Of a DNA stretch of 64,000 nt, positions 30,487 through 40,113 are shown piece by piece. A program made the translations under genes and the position numbers. Origin of the DNA: CAZZCP01 sp964653235 (lineage in GTDB: Bacteria; Bdellovibrionota; Bdellovibrionia; Bdellovibrionales; UBA840); the NCBI GenBank assembly GCA_964653235.1, contig CAZZCP010000001.1, positions 1 through 64,000 of the forward strand. Reading direction: 5' to 3'. Below the pieces are notes generated by a model. The model made no database searches. It saw only the letters and a program-made list of their open reading frames with translations, and had not been told where the DNA came from. The first letter of the stretch is position 1. The number at the start of each line of letters is the position of its first letter.

Positions 30487-31482
30487 CTAAGGCTTTATGA
30501 TTAAATCTTTAAAATAAACATCTCGAATAAAGCCATAGTTTAACATTTCTGCCAAATTTTGCTTGATTTTATTCTTAAAAATTCTCTTACCTCTTTCGGT
30601 CAAAAGCTCGTCATAGCTCATTTCTTCGGTAGTTCGAGAAATTATATCTCGAACTTCAAATTCTCGATCTTTGATTTCAATGGCTGTTTTGCGTGAACTT
30701 GCCTTTAGCCTTACCTTAAAATAAACCATTGGAGTTGAAGTTGACTTATAAGTAGGTCTTACATTTGCCTTGATTTTTTCGAGTTCGACAACAAACTCAG
30801 GACTTCTTAGCGGACTTAAAAAATCATCCCACTCTTCGCTCTCATCGATGTAATAAACTTGATCAGCAACTTTATCAAAATTGTCGACATATCCGGTGTC
30901 AAATCCGGGTAGTAGATCATTCTCTGATAGATAATATATCCCTGTAGGTATCGATAAAGTAAGAAGAGCAATGCTGAGAACCAAAAGCTTTTCTTGTCTT
31001 GGCATTTTTTTATAGACTTGAATGTACTTTTTAAGTTTTGCTTGATAGTGCTTTGCTGTTTCAACTGCTTTTTGTAGATGTTTTTTTAGATCTTCTTTAA
31101 CAAAATGATTAAATTTCTCTTTTAAAAATGAAGGCAATTCTTTTGCCAGCGGTAGCCCCCATTTTTCTAGTTTGCTATCAATCCATGAAATCTCAATAAT
31201 TTCTTCTTGAACCTCCAGAGAATCCGTACTTTTCTCTTTTTCTCCCTCAACCTTCGAAGCAAACATTTGACCGAGGCTAATTTCTTCTTCTTGCTTTTCT
31301 TCTTGCGCTTCTTCATTCACTGAGTCTTTTTCAGAAGCATTGGTAGGGTCGGGAATACTTGGGTTTAAATCTAAATTTCCATCCAAGCGCGAATCACTAG
31401 GTCCGGTTAAATCGACCTCTTGGTCGAGTTCTTGCTCTAGACTTTTTTCTAGCTCTTTGAGTTCTTTATCTTGATCTGCCAC
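30487..31482 (-). CDS. Membrane protein with C-terminal FliL-like domain
   Basis: A 331-residue protein. The N-terminal ~150 residues are highly charged and acidic (EQELDQEVDLTGPSDSRLDG), followed by a basic helical region, one membrane helix (about 165-185, LLVLSIALLTLSIPTGIYYL) and a periplasmic domain. The last ~70 residues fit the FliL pattern: a strand, then REFEVRDIISRTTEEMSYDE, GKRIFKNKIKQNLAEML and VYFKDLIIKP. FliL binds flagellar stators. Here there are no flagellar genes nearby and the N-terminal part is unusually long, so it may serve a different MotAB/TolQR-type motor. Confidence 0.72.
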   Translation of the reverse strand: MADQDKELKELEKSLEQELDQEVDLTGPSDSRLDGNLDLNPSIPDPTNASEKDSVNEEAQEEKQEEEISLGQMFASKVEGEKEKSTDSLEVQEEIIEISWIDSKLEKWGLPLAKELPSFLKEKFNHFVKEDLKKHLQKAVETAKHYQAKLKKYIQVYKKMPRQEKLLVLSIALLTLSIPTGIYYLSENDLLPGFDTGYVDNFDKVADQVYYIDESEEWDDFLSPLRSPEFVVELEKIKANVRPTYKSTSTPMVYFKVRLKASSRKTAIEIKDREFEVRDIISRTTEEMSYDELLTERGKRIFKNKIKQNLAEMLNYGFIRDVYFKDLIIKP

Positions 31483-31558
31483 AATCTAAGTTTGTCATAA
31501 GTCGATGGGAAATTTAAGTTCAAAAAGAAAGCTCCGATAAGTATCAAAAGGAGATTTC

Positions 31559-32185
31559 ATGGATAGAAAACTCATAGTTCTACTTACTTTGGTCTGTACG
31601 GGATGTAGCTTAATGAAAAGGTCTCCTAGAAGTGAATACTACGATGACCCCTACGAGCATACCATTGAACAAAGACCACGAACCGAAAGAGACCTTGCTT
31701 ATGTTCGCAGTGCTGATGAATTGGGCTATGAGGGAATTCAGAAGCTAAGCCCCAACCAAGACTTGCGCGTGAAAATGAGAGCGAAACTCAGAATCATGGA
31801 AAACCGTCTTATCACCACCGCTGAAAAGAAACAGTATTATTCGAATAAAGCCTATATGAAAAATGATTACCAGCGAATTCAATTTCTGGCCTTACCTCCT
31901 TCACAGAGACAAGCATTTTTAGAAAATCAAGGTATTCTTAAGAAAGACTATCGAAGTGAATGGAACGAAGCGATTGAAAAGAATGACGTAGTTCCCTATA
32001 TGTCGAGAGAAGCTGTTTTAGAGAGCTGGGGCCAACCACAAAAAAGACAAGTTGCAGGTAACCCAGTGTATGGCAATGAAAAATGGGTCTACGAAGACTT
32101 TGGTTCAGATGAAACTGGTTTTTTAAAAAAAGAAAAAGTCCTGTTTTTTGAAAACGGCATTCTAACCTCTTGGGAAACTCAATGA
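31559..32185 (+). CDS. Lipoprotein of unknown function
   Basis: A 208-residue protein with a lipoprotein signal peptide (MDRKLIVLLTLVCTGCS; lipobox CTGC, lipidated Cys16). The mature region is charged and helical, with a short C-terminal beta domain (SWGQPQKRQVAGNPVYGNEK) resembling the SmpA/BamE-type W-G-x-P motif; such domains bind envelope machines. The start has AAAGGAG 7 bases upstream. It is divergent from the FliL-like gene and overlaps the end of polA by 7 bases, tail to tail. Confidence 0.75.
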   Translation: MDRKLIVLLTLVCTGCSLMKRSPRSEYYDDPYEHTIEQRPRTERDLAYVRSADELGYEGIQKLSPNQDLRVKMRAKLRIMENRLITTAEKKQYYSNKAYMKNDYQRIQFLALPPSQRQAFLENQGILKKDYRSEWNEAIEKNDVVPYMSREAVLESWGQPQKRQVAGNPVYGNEKWVYEDFGSDETGFLKKEKVLFFENGILTSWETQ

Positions 32186-34773
32186 GCCTCTCTCCAGTTG
32201 GAGGCCAGAGCAAGATTTGCTTTCAATGGGACTTTTAAATCAACGACAGATTCCATCTTAGTTTTTACTTCTTTTGCGATACCATCAGCCTCTGATTTCT
32301 TGACTTCAAAAATAAGTTCATCATGAACTTGCAATAGCATTTTTGCGCTTTCAATATCATGAACCGCTATCATTGCTTTTTTGACAATTTCACTCGCTGT
32401 AGCTTGAATCGGAGAATTTATAGCAATTCTCTCTCCCATCTTAATAATTTGTTGATTGCCCGTTTTAAGCTCTGGAATATATCTTCTGCGCCCAAAGAAA
32501 CTTGTCACATAGGACTGTTCATTGGCTTTTTGGATACTTTCTTTCATATACTTTTGAACCTTTGGAAAGCGTAAAAAATAAGTATCAATGATTTCTTTGG
32601 CTTCAGAGCGAGAGATCTTTAAATTTTCAGCTAAAGTATATGCCCCCATACCATAAGCGATTCCAAAGTTGATTGCTTTTGCTTTTCGCCGCATATCAGA
32701 GGTGACCTGCTCGATTTTGACTGAAAATATCTCACTTGCTGTCATACTGTGTATATCTAGATCTTCATGAAAGGCCCTACATAATGATTCATCTTCAGTA
32801 ATGTGGGCTAAAACTCTTAATTCAATTTGGCTGTAGTCTACAGACAATAAAAGGTAGCCTTCAGGAGCAACAAAAGCCTCGCGAATTGCATTTCCTCTTT
32901 CTGTGCGAATTGGGATATTTTGTAGATTGGGGTGAGTACTTGAAAGTCGTCCCGTTGCTGTAACGGCTTGATTGAAGTGACTGTGAATTCTTAGACTCTC
33001 AGGATGAATCAATTTGGGTAAGGCATCAATGTATGTACTTAAAAGTTTTTTTAATTCGCGATATTCTACTATTCGCAAACAAAAGGGATATTCATTCGAG
33101 AGCTTTTCTAAAACAGAAGAATCCGTAGAGTAGCCGGTTTTGGTTTTTTTGATTACAGGTAACTCCATTTTTTCGAATAGAACTTTACCCAATTGTTTCG
33201 GGCTATCTATGTTGAATTCTTCTCCCGTTTCAAGATAAATTTCTGAAGTCAAATCGTCTAAATCATTTATAATCTTTTGTCTTTGTTCTGCCAAAACTTT
33301 AGGTTTAAGAAGTATTCCATTGTTTTCCATTTTTAAGAGTATGGGAATCAAAGGCATTTCAATTTCGTAAAATATCGCCTCTGCCTCAGTATCGATGAGA
33401 ATCTGTGAAAAGATCTCTCGGAGCTGAAGCTGTGCTTGCAAACATTCTGTTGCCGTATCCAAATTGGGAGAATCCTCTGGGTAAGACTTTCGAATTAAAT
33501 CTTGTAAAGCACCAATACTATTTGAGGCATACACATAGGCAGCAATTTGAATATCAAAATCAAGATCAAAAGATTCGATTTTTAACTCTCTTAACAGTGT
33601 TTTTAAGTCATGTCCCCAATACTTGAGCTGTTTCTCGTTTAGCAAATCAGACAAACCTTCTTCTTCAGGTTCAATCATTAGAATCTTCGATTTTTGATAG
33701 AGAGCCAATTGGTTCCCTTGCCGCCAAATACAAGTCTTTTCTTTCTTTTTTAAAGAAGTCTTTAAATCCATAAGTGAGGCTTCTTGCAGCTCAACTTTGA
33801 GCGCAGGAGCTGTTTCTGAAAAAACCAGTTGAGGAAGTTTTCCATCACAAGAAAAGTTCTCAATATCACGCTTCACCCCAGCCTTTACCACTTTCTTTTT
33901 GGGTTTTTCCTCTTTATTGCCCATCAATTTCTTGGCTAAGGTTTTGAATTCAAGCTCAGCCATAAGTTCTTCTAGTTTGGGCAAATCAATACTATGTCTT
34001 TTTAGCTCATCCAAAGAGCTGACACCCAACTTGTTCTCTGTCACGATTTCAATAAGGTCACGAGATAAAAATGCATTTTTCTTACTCTCTTGCAATTTTT
34101 TTTGCATGCTCTTGTTGGCAATCTGATCGATTCTACTATAAATCTCTTCAAGGTTTTTATACTCTGATAGCAATTTCTGCGCACCTTTGGCGCCAATGCC
34201 TTTTACTCCAGGAATATTATCAGAACTATCACCAACAATGGAGAGATAATCGATCATTTGACTGGCTTGTACTCCCCACTTCTCAACAACTCCTTTTTCA
34301 TCGAACCAGTTGTCTCTCATCGGATCATACAGCTGAACATCTTTATCAACCAATTGCGCAAAGTCTTTATCTCCGCTCACTATCACAACTTCTAAACCTT
34401 TTTCTTTGGCAAATTTGGTAAGCATACCAATACAATCATCTGCTTCGTAGTTCTTGAGTTCAAAACGAGGTATGCCCAAGGCTTTTGTTAGAGGCTCGAT
34501 AAAGGGAACTTGCAACTGTAGTTCTTCAGGCATTTCAGTACGGTTTGCTTTGTATTCAGAGTACATATTTAAACGAAAACTGGGCTCTTTACGATCAAAA
34601 CAAAAGCATAAATATTCAGGGTCAAAGTCTGCCAAGAGTTTTTGAGTCATGCTTAAAAAACCATAAAGTGCATTGGTCGGCATACCCTTAGAATTACTAA
34701 GTGATCTGATTGCATAGAATGCACGAAAATACATTGCGCTTACATCAACGAGAAATACTTTGTCTTTGTTCAT
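32179..34773 (-). CDS. polA: DNA polymerase I, proofreading site apparently lost
   Basis: An 864-residue repair and Okazaki-fragment polymerase. The N-terminal 5'-3' exonuclease (about 1-290) has VDVSAMYFRAFYA and the metal aspartates (NYEADDCIGML, SGDKDFAQL, GDSSDNIPG). The middle domain (about 305-480) keeps the fold but the DxE metal motif expected near its start is absent (the region reads KTCIWRQGNQLALY). The polymerase has motif A SVDYSQIELR, O-helix RRKAKAINFGIAYG and motif C QVHDELIFEV, all intact. It follows the HTH gene by 9 bases. Confidence 0.95.
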   Translation of the reverse strand: MNKDKVFLVDVSAMYFRAFYAIRSLSNSKGMPTNALYGFLSMTQKLLADFDPEYLCFCFDRKEPSFRLNMYSEYKANRTEMPEELQLQVPFIEPLTKALGIPRFELKNYEADDCIGMLTKFAKEKGLEVVIVSGDKDFAQLVDKDVQLYDPMRDNWFDEKGVVEKWGVQASQMIDYLSIVGDSSDNIPGVKGIGAKGAQKLLSEYKNLEEIYSRIDQIANKSMQKKLQESKKNAFLSRDLIEIVTENKLGVSSLDELKRHSIDLPKLEELMAELEFKTLAKKLMGNKEEKPKKKVVKAGVKRDIENFSCDGKLPQLVFSETAPALKVELQEASLMDLKTSLKKKEKTCIWRQGNQLALYQKSKILMIEPEEEGLSDLLNEKQLKYWGHDLKTLLRELKIESFDLDFDIQIAAYVYASNSIGALQDLIRKSYPEDSPNLDTATECLQAQLQLREIFSQILIDTEAEAIFYEIEMPLIPILLKMENNGILLKPKVLAEQRQKIINDLDDLTSEIYLETGEEFNIDSPKQLGKVLFEKMELPVIKKTKTGYSTDSSVLEKLSNEYPFCLRIVEYRELKKLLSTYIDALPKLIHPESLRIHSHFNQAVTATGRLSSTHPNLQNIPIRTERGNAIREAFVAPEGYLLLSVDYSQIELRVLAHITEDESLCRAFHEDLDIHSMTASEIFSVKIEQVTSDMRRKAKAINFGIAYGMGAYTLAENLKISRSEAKEIIDTYFLRFPKVQKYMKESIQKANEQSYVTSFFGRRRYIPELKTGNQQIIKMGERIAINSPIQATASEIVKKAMIAVHDIESAKMLLQVHDELIFEVKKSEADGIAKEVKTKMESVVDLKVPLKANLALASNWREAH

Positions 34774-34782
34774 GTAAGAGCT

Positions 34783-35079
34783 TTACTTTAGTTCGCCTTC
34801 ATCGGCAATGCCTGTAGGGTCGAGACTCGGGGTTTGATCTAAGCTTTTCTCGTTGAGATAGGAGTCATAGAGCCCTGCTCTTTGCATATGCTTAGCATAG
34901 TCATTGAGATGATTTTCTAAGTAGTTCAGCATTTCTATATCTTCAGGAGAAGCTTGAATTTCTCCGTTTTCCCACGATTGAACACGGTCACAACTTACGC
35001 CAAGGCGCCGACCAAATTCGGCTTGGCTCCAGCACAGTCTTAGCCTTAAATTTAGAATGCTCTTCTCATTCCAAAGCAT
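34783..35079 (-). CDS. Small helix-turn-helix (XRE-type) DNA-binding protein
   Basis: A 98-residue protein whose residues ~8-60 form an XRE-type helix-turn-helix: LRLRLCWSQAEFGRRLGVSC, then RVQSWENGEIQASPEDIEML. The C-terminal 35 residues are acidic and unstructured-looking. It lies 9 bases upstream of polA and so is co-transcribed with it. It may control its own operon, but no operator is apparent. No toxin partner is adjacent, so an antitoxin role is unlikely. Confidence 0.8.
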   Translation of the reverse strand: MLWNEKSILNLRLRLCWSQAEFGRRLGVSCDRVQSWENGEIQASPEDIEMLNYLENHLNDYAKHMQRAGLYDSYLNEKSLDQTPSLDPTGIADEGELK

Positions 35080-35149
35080 AAATTCTCCCTAAGTGATATA
35101 ATCAGAACACAATTTTCTTTAGAATTTCAACGAGAAATGAAAGTCCAGA

Positions 35150-35383
35150 CTAGACTCTTGCGCTACTCTCTACTTTGGTCACCTCAGTCGCTCGGACTTT
35201 GGCCGCCTGTAGACCTCGCTCTGTGTCTAATAGCTCAAATTCTACTTCCATTCCTTCTTTAAGACTCTTAAAGCCACCACCTTCAATAGCTGAATAATGA
35301 ACAAAAACATCCTTTCCATCTTCTTGTTCTATAAATCCAAATCCTTTGGCATCGTTAAACCACTTTACACGACCTACTGCCAT
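35150..35383 (-). CDS. Cold-shock domain protein
   Basis: A 77-residue single-stranded nucleic-acid-binding protein. RNP1 is KGFGFIEQ and RNP2 is VFVHYSAI, so both binding motifs are intact; [13 protein letters not shown] is the family start. The C-terminal tail is about 10 residues longer than in E. coli CspA. A G-rich ribosome site (GGGGG) lies 5 bases before the ATG, in a 132-base leader region shared with the end of ftsB. Confidence 0.93.
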   Translation of the reverse strand: MAVGRVKWFNDAKGFGFIEQEDGKDVFVHYSAIEGGGFKSLKEGMEVEFELLDTERGLQAAKVRATEVTKVESSARV

Positions 35384-35515
35384 ACTTCCCCCTTCTATAA
35401 TAAAATGAAAAGATACTTCCTAATGGAAAGCAAATAAAAATTATCGACACAGGGCTAAATAGAATCGGCTGCAAGCTTTGAATCTGTGGGCTAAGAAGCA
35501 GAAAAAATTTCAAAT

Positions 35516-35806
35516 TCAGAGGTCCCCAGCAAAAATAAAAACCAGTTCATCTTCGGCAAGCATATCAAAGCGCTCACGAGCATGCTTTTTTAAGAACCTT
35601 GGATCTTTCGCCTCAAGAATTCGAACTTGTAGAATTTCAGTTGCTCTTTCATCAGCTTGCATTTTCTCGACAAGTCTACTTCGCTCTCTCTCTAGCTTCC
35701 AAAGACGAAGCAAAGTACCATCAAACAATAAAGATCCAAAAACGATTGCCGCTAAAAGTAGGAGTAGCTTTTTGGGATCATAGAGAAGGTTCTTGATTTT
35801 CTTCAT
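35516..35806 (-). CDS. ftsB: FtsB/DivIC-family cell-division protein
   Basis: A 96-residue bitopic membrane protein. After a short basic N-terminus comes one helix (about 12-30), a coiled coil (LWKLERERSRLVEKMQADER) and the family ending PRFLKKHARERFDMLAEDEL. FtsB joins FtsL and FtsQ in the divisome. An upstream in-frame ATG at 35833 exists, but the ATG at 35806 gives the usual N-terminus; neither has a clear ribosome site. It follows eno by 65 bases, matching the conserved eno-ftsB order. Confidence 0.82.
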   Translation of the reverse strand: MKKIKNLLYDPKKLLLLLAAIVFGSLLFDGTLLRLWKLERERSRLVEKMQADERATEILQVRILEAKDPRFLKKHARERFDMLAEDELVFIFAGDL

Positions 35807-35871
35807 AATTTTAGCATGGCACAAAAAAAGCAAAGCGAAAAGCCTTGCTACTCATTCCCATGCATCAGGCC

Positions 35872-37140
35872 TTAAAGAAAAGCCTTTTTGCCCCAAAAAC
35901 TTGCCGTTTCACCTAGTGTTTCTTCGATACGCAAAAGTTGATTGTATTTCACAATACGCTCGCCTCGAGACAGACTCCCCGTTTTAATTTGCTCACAAGA
36001 AAGAGCTACAGATAAATCAGCAATCATATCATCTTCGGTTTCGCCACTTCGATGAGACATTACACAATGAAAACCTGCCCGATGGGCCATATTCACAGCC
36101 TCAATCGTTTCAGTGAGAGTTCCAATTTGATTGATTTTGACCAGCAATGCATTGGCTGCCTTTTTTTGTATACCCTCTGCTATTCTCTTTGGATTTGTTA
36201 CAAAAAGATCATCGCCGACTAGCTGAGTATTGCCACCTTCTTTCGCTGTAAAGTCAACCCAGGCTTGCCAGTCATCTTCGGCAAAGGCATCTTCAATTGA
36301 TGCAATAGGATACTTTTGCTTCCAAGAAGAATAAATATCACCCAGTTCAACAGCTGTAATTTGCTTGCCTTCCCATTGATATTTTCCATCATTATAAAAC
36401 TCAGTAGAGGCAACGTCTAATGCCAAAACTACGTCTTCTCCCAACTTGTATCCGGCTGCATCGACGGCTTCTGCAATAAGAGCAAGAGCATGTTCATTGC
36501 TCTCCAAACTCGGAGCAAAACCACCTTCGTCACCAACGGCCGTTGATAGGCCACGAGAATTTAAAATCTTTTTGAGGTTTTGAAAAATTTCAGATCCACA
36601 ACGAAGAGCTTCGCGAAAGCTCGTGCCCAATACTGGAGCCACCATAAATTCTTGTACATCGAGGCCATTGTTTGCATGAGCACCACCATTGAGAATATTC
36701 ATCAATGGCACAGGTAAGCGATGAGCACTCATACCACCAATATATTGATAGAGTGGTAAACGACTATGAATGGCAGCAGCCTTCGCACAGGCCATAGAAA
36801 TTCCTAGTATCGCATTGGCTCCATAATTGCCTTTGTTCTCAGTGCCATCGATTTGGCAAAGCTTCTGATCAATTTCAATCTGATCTGTAACATCCATTCC
36901 AAGCAGTTCTGGACCCAGTTTTTTATTTACATTTTCAACTGCTTTTAAAACCCCTTTTCCTAAATATCTCTTAGGGTCATTGTCACGTAATTCAACTGCT
37001 TCATGAGTTCCAGTTGATGCTCCTGAGGGAACAGCGGCCGAGGCATGGATTTCATCCTCGCACAAAACCTCTACTTCTAGAGTAGGGTTTCCCCTGCTAT
37101 CCAAAATTTCTCTTGCATAGATTTCTCTTATTTCTGCCAT
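35872..37140 (-). CDS. eno: Enolase
   Basis: A 422-residue glycolytic enzyme interconverting 2-phosphoglycerate and phosphoenolpyruvate. Motifs include [15 protein letters not shown], the [15 protein letters not shown] loop, metal ligands in [19 protein letters not shown] and [10 protein letters not shown], the catalytic Lys in [13 protein letters not shown] and the signature [15 protein letters not shown]. Length is normal and intact. It starts 11 bases after the coiled-coil gene and precedes ftsB. Confidence 0.97.
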   Translation of the reverse strand: MAEIREIYAREILDSRGNPTLEVEVLCEDEIHASAAVPSGASTGTHEAVELRDNDPKRYLGKGVLKAVENVNKKLGPELLGMDVTDQIEIDQKLCQIDGTENKGNYGANAILGISMACAKAAAIHSRLPLYQYIGGMSAHRLPVPLMNILNGGAHANNGLDVQEFMVAPVLGTSFREALRCGSEIFQNLKKILNSRGLSTAVGDEGGFAPSLESNEHALALIAEAVDAAGYKLGEDVVLALDVASTEFYNDGKYQWEGKQITAVELGDIYSSWKQKYPIASIEDAFAEDDWQAWVDFTAKEGGNTQLVGDDLFVTNPKRIAEGIQKKAANALLVKINQIGTLTETIEAVNMAHRAGFHCVMSHRSGETEDDMIADLSVALSCEQIKTGSLSRGERIVKYNQLLRIEETLGETASFWGKKAFL

Positions 37141-37151
37141 GGGATTACTCC

Positions 37152-38180
37152 TTAGTGAAAGCTTTCTTCTCGAAGCTGCTGCTGTAAAGGCAGCTCCTTG
37201 CTGCTCTTTTGTTGAGTCTCAGAGTGTTTGGTTTTCTTTCTTATATCTTGTAGAGCCTCAATGACGTCTTTGGCAACTTTGGGATATTCTTTTTGAACAT
37301 ATTGCCAATCTACCCTTCGCATTGCTTCTTTGACCTGACGATCTTGCCTTCCTTGTCCAACCAGAAGAGTGATAAGTTGTTGAGCTCGTGCCATATAATC
37401 ATGCAGGCGATGAATATCACCTTGCAAAAGCGAAAGTCGTGAGGAGAGTTCTTTTTCAAACTCAGAGGATGGTAGGCTTTGCTTTTGCTCTAATTCGAGC
37501 TTGGCTTTTTCTAGCTCTTGATTTTTGAGTAATAATTCTTTGTTACGGTTCTCGAGATCTTTTTGGCTTTGCTCTAGTGAGTATGCCAGATCTTGCGCAA
37601 AGTCTGGCTTCATCAAGTGGCCAGGGTCATTATCTTCAGCAAATAAACTTGCTTCAGAAGACCAGGAAATACGAATGCTGTTTCCTTGCCATTGTACACT
37701 TGCCATTCCTTTGCCCACAAAACTGGGTAAGGACTCAATTGCCGACTTCAAATACTGACTCACCAAAGGGTATTCATTTGAGGTAATAGGCAATACAAAA
37801 CGAACTTCATTTTCTTCACGAACAATGTCTGCTATCGGTGGAGCAGGTGAGATAAAGTAAGACAAAAAACGATCTGGTTGTGCAAAAATATCATGAGGTT
37901 TCTGCATCATACGCAGCACTCCATCGAGCACTCCCCAAGATCTTAAGCTGGCACTTTTATGTCCTAGGTCTTCAACAAAATTCACAGACTCTTCTTTGCT
38001 GTCGATTAGAGACTCGGCCAAAGACAAAAAGTCTTCCATTTTGTCAGCTTCAAGCCAATAAGAAGGATCTCTTAAGAACTCAACAGGCTGATCTGTATGA
38101 GAATAGATTTCCTCTCGACCTATGCTCGCACGGTCTAGATAAGAAAGGACTGAATTACTGATCTTGCAACTAAACAACAC
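37152..38180 (-). CDS. Hypothetical protein with sensor-like N-terminus and coiled coil
   Basis: A 342-residue soluble protein. Residues ~1-170 have a mixed alpha/beta pattern ([20 protein letters not shown]) distantly resembling the ligand-binding domain found before AraC-type regulators or in HNOBA-like sensors; I would not assign it. Residues ~190-250 form a coiled coil ([20 protein letters not shown]). The C-terminal part is basic and helical. No output domain is recognisable. It lies between cpaF and eno in one transcription unit. Confidence 0.65.
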   Translation of the reverse strand: MLFSCKISNSVLSYLDRASIGREEIYSHTDQPVEFLRDPSYWLEADKMEDFLSLAESLIDSKEESVNFVEDLGHKSASLRSWGVLDGVLRMMQKPHDIFAQPDRFLSYFISPAPPIADIVREENEVRFVLPITSNEYPLVSQYLKSAIESLPSFVGKGMASVQWQGNSIRISWSSEASLFAEDNDPGHLMKPDFAQDLAYSLEQSQKDLENRNKELLLKNQELEKAKLELEQKQSLPSSEFEKELSSRLSLLQGDIHRLHDYMARAQQLITLLVGQGRQDRQVKEAMRRVDWQYVQKEYPKVAKDVIEALQDIRKKTKHSETQQKSSKELPLQQQLREESFH

Positions 38181-38228
38181 CTTGAGATTTTTTAGCTTTT
38201 ATTGGTAAAAATGACAAGTAGCGCTTCT

Positions 38229-39317
38229 CTAAGCAGCAGGTTTTTTTAAAAATCTCTCTCGAGCTATAGGAATTTTGTTGGCCTCAATTTCACCCATAAA
38301 ACTTGGAAGAATTCCTGTAGGACTCAATTCTCCCTGAAGCTTACCGTCTGGACCTCTCTCTAAGCGAGGAATATGATAAATGTCTTGGCTTTGGTAGTTA
38401 CCTTTTTCATCCATACCCATAACTTCTGAAATATGTGTGATTCGACGCGATCCGTCGCTGAGGCGAGAGATTTGCACAATCATGTCTACAGCTGAGGCAA
38501 TTTGATGCTGAATGGCCGATTGGCTTATGGTCGACTCGGCACTCATTGCCAAAACTTCTAGGCGAACTATTGCATCAATGGGCGAGTTGGCATGAACTGT
38601 ACCCAAGCAACCTTTATGGCCTGTGTTCATTGCATTGATTAGATCTAAGGCTTCGGCTCCTCGAACCTCACCGACAATAATGCGATCTGGACGCATCCGT
38701 AAACTACTCTTGAGTAGATCTTGCATAGTGACCTCACCCTTACCCTGTGGATCGGCCATTTGAGTTTCCATATACAAAACATGCTCGTATTTAATATCGA
38801 GCTCAGCAGAGTCTTCAATCACCAAGACTCTTTGCTTGGGGGGAATCTTACTGCAAAGCAAGCCGAGAAGAGTCGTCTTACCTGAACCCGTACCACCACT
38901 AACCAAAATATTCTTTCCTAAAAACATCGATGCATCTAAAAATTGAGCTCCTTCAATATTGACAGCACCCCACTTAATATACTGGCGAAAATCGATATCG
39001 GTTTTTTTAAACTTACGAATACTAATCGCTGTACCTTTGGTTATCGGCGGAATGATTGCATNNNNNNNNNNCCGAGCATCGAGCCGCGGATTGTAGCGAT
39101 CAATTCGCCTTCCTACGCTTTGTGCAATGCTGTTTACAGCAGCTCGAACTGAATCTTCATCGGGAAACTTCGCATCGGTTCGATGTAGTTTTCCTCCCAT
39201 CTCAACAAAAATCTCTTCATGGTGATTGATCAATATTTCAGATACATTCTCATCATAGAGATACTCTCGAACAGGATCTAAGTAATTTGCAATAGAATCA
39301 ATGAAGGATTCACTCAT
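38229..39317 (-). CDS. cpaF: CpaF/TadA-type secretion ATPase, interrupted by an assembly gap
   Basis: A 362-residue (as assembled) type II/IV secretion ATPase. The N-terminal domain has [12 protein letters not shown]; the ATPase core has Walker [10 protein letters not shown], Asp box VIEDSAELD, and [20 protein letters not shown] with LGTVHANS. The C-terminus ends in [13 protein letters not shown]. CpaF drives Tad pilus assembly, but no other tad/cpa genes are adjacent. A 10-N gap lies inside at the conserved RLDAR-to-NAIIPP loop. It starts one base after the cupredoxin-like gene and so is probably co-translated. Confidence 0.9.
   Translation of the reverse strand: MSESFIDSIANYLDPVREYLYDENVSEILINHHEEIFVEMGGKLHRTDAKFPDEDSVRAAVNSIAQSVGRRIDRYNPRLDARXXXXAIIPPITKGTAISIRKFKKTDIDFRQYIKWGAVNIEGAQFLDASMFLGKNILVSGGTGSGKTTLLGLLCSKIPPKQRVLVIEDSAELDIKYEHVLYMETQMADPQGKGEVTMQDLLKSSLRMRPDRIIVGEVRGAEALDLINAMNTGHKGCLGTVHANSPIDAIVRLEVLAMSAESTISQSAIQHQIASAVDMIVQISRLSDGSRRITHISEVMGMDEKGNYQSQDIYHIPRLERGPDGKLQGELSPTGILPSFMGEIEANKIPIARERFLKKPAA
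39062..39071. other. Assembly gap (10 N) inside cpaF
   Basis: Ten N, probably a placeholder of arbitrary size. On the coding strand the gap falls between CGG (R of RLDAR) and AT of the Asn codon before AIIPP. CpaF proteins normally have LPDGSRVN between these points, so about 22 bases are missing. Because 22 and 10 differ by 12, the frame is kept by chance. This is inference from family knowledge. Confidence 0.85.
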
Positions 39318-39842
39318 TTAATTGTCCAATATGCTCGCCGGATTGCGAAGCATCATCTCATCTTGTTCGCCCATTATTACGATTTGTCCTTCGTGTGCAA
39401 CCTCTGGACTTTGAAAGCGAAAGATACCTGCTTGTTGTGGATATATTTTAAAAGACTTGGGCTTTGCATAGTAAGTTCCATGATGTTCAGCAAAATCATC
39501 TAAGATAAAGCTAACATTTTTTGCCTTTGGATTTACATTCACAATATGAATTGTGTACTGGCGATCTTTTTGTAAACGAAGAGTGTCAGGCACAAAGCCT
39601 TTCGCTGTATTCATGATCACCAATTCCATTTTAGGACTAGATGAAGCAATACCACTTATTAAAGGCGGCTCAGCAAGCTGAATTTTTTCAGGCAAATTGA
39701 TATCTTGTTTTTTTAAATCTTTGGTTCTACGGGATAAGTCAATTTCCCAATCCCCTAAGGAAATTGAGGACCAAAATACAATTAAAATCAAATAGAAGAT
39801 TTTAATGTAGCGACTCCCTAGAGTGGTAATCTGCAAATTCAC
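39318..39842 (-). CDS. Secreted cupredoxin-like domain protein
   Basis: A 174-residue protein with a signal peptide (about residues 1-30, hydrophobic core FYLILIVFWSSISLG) and a C-terminal cupredoxin-type beta sandwich (from ~75: GFVPDTLRLQKDRQYTIHIV, then SFKIYPQQAGIFRFQSPE). The type-1 copper Cys is absent, so it probably binds no blue copper. The GTG start at 39842 has GGAGG 6 bases upstream and overlaps the previous gene by 41 bases. An ATT codon at 39806 with AGGGAG 7 bases upstream is the only alternative and would shorten it by 12 residues. Confidence 0.72.
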   Translation of the reverse strand: MNLQITTLGSRYIKIFYLILIVFWSSISLGDWEIDLSRRTKDLKKQDINLPEKIQLAEPPLISGIASSSPKMELVIMNTAKGFVPDTLRLQKDRQYTIHIVNVNPKAKNVSFILDDFAEHHGTYYAKPKSFKIYPQQAGIFRFQSPEVAHEGQIVIMGEQDEMMLRNPASILDN

Positions 39843-40113
39843 GTGCCACCTCCATGGCTAAAAATCCTAAAGTTGTATCATCAAACTTTTTTAACTCATT
39901 CATGAGTAACATGAGATCCCCTTGATTTCGATTTGCTGCTTGAATTGCAAGGGCAAGATTCTCTGTGTACTCAGGAATATCATTCATTGCCTGGTTCCAA
40001 TCCATATCTAGAACCGGATCAATGACTCCCATATGGTAAAGGGCATCGAAGACTTCTTGTAAATCTCCCTGAAGCAAAACATCATCTTGTAAAATTTCAA
40101 TTGCGGTTTTCAT
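39802..40113 (-). CDS. Small hypothetical protein behind a Shine-Dalgarno hairpin
   Basis: A 103-residue soluble acidic protein, probably all-helical (LLMNELKKFDDTTLGFLAME), with no recognised family. Its GGAGAG ribosome site lies inside a 9 bp hairpin (40116-40148), so translation may be controlled by RNA folding. It heads the run cupredoxin-like, cpaF, coiled-coil protein, eno, ftsB and overlaps the next gene by 41 bases. Control at its ribosome site could therefore also affect downstream translation. Confidence 0.72.
   Translation of the reverse strand: MKTAIEILQDDVLLQGDLQEVFDALYHMGVIDPVLDMDWNQAMNDIPEYTENLALAIQAANRNQGDLMLLMNELKKFDDTTLGFLAMEVAREFADYHSRESLH

Noticed and set aside
34071..34421. 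116-residue plus-strand open frame inside polA
   Set aside because: Antisense shadow of the exonuclease domain of polA.
39804..39806. ATT codon with AGGGAG 7 bases upstream as the start of the cupredoxin-like protein
   Set aside because: A GTG at 39842 also has a strong GGAGG site and gives a sensible signal peptide; ATT starts are very rare.
39832..39847. Minus-strand TGGCACG...TTGC resembling a sigma-54 promoter
   Set aside because: The spacing between GG and GC is 11 instead of 10, and it lies in the coding end of the 39802-40113 gene.
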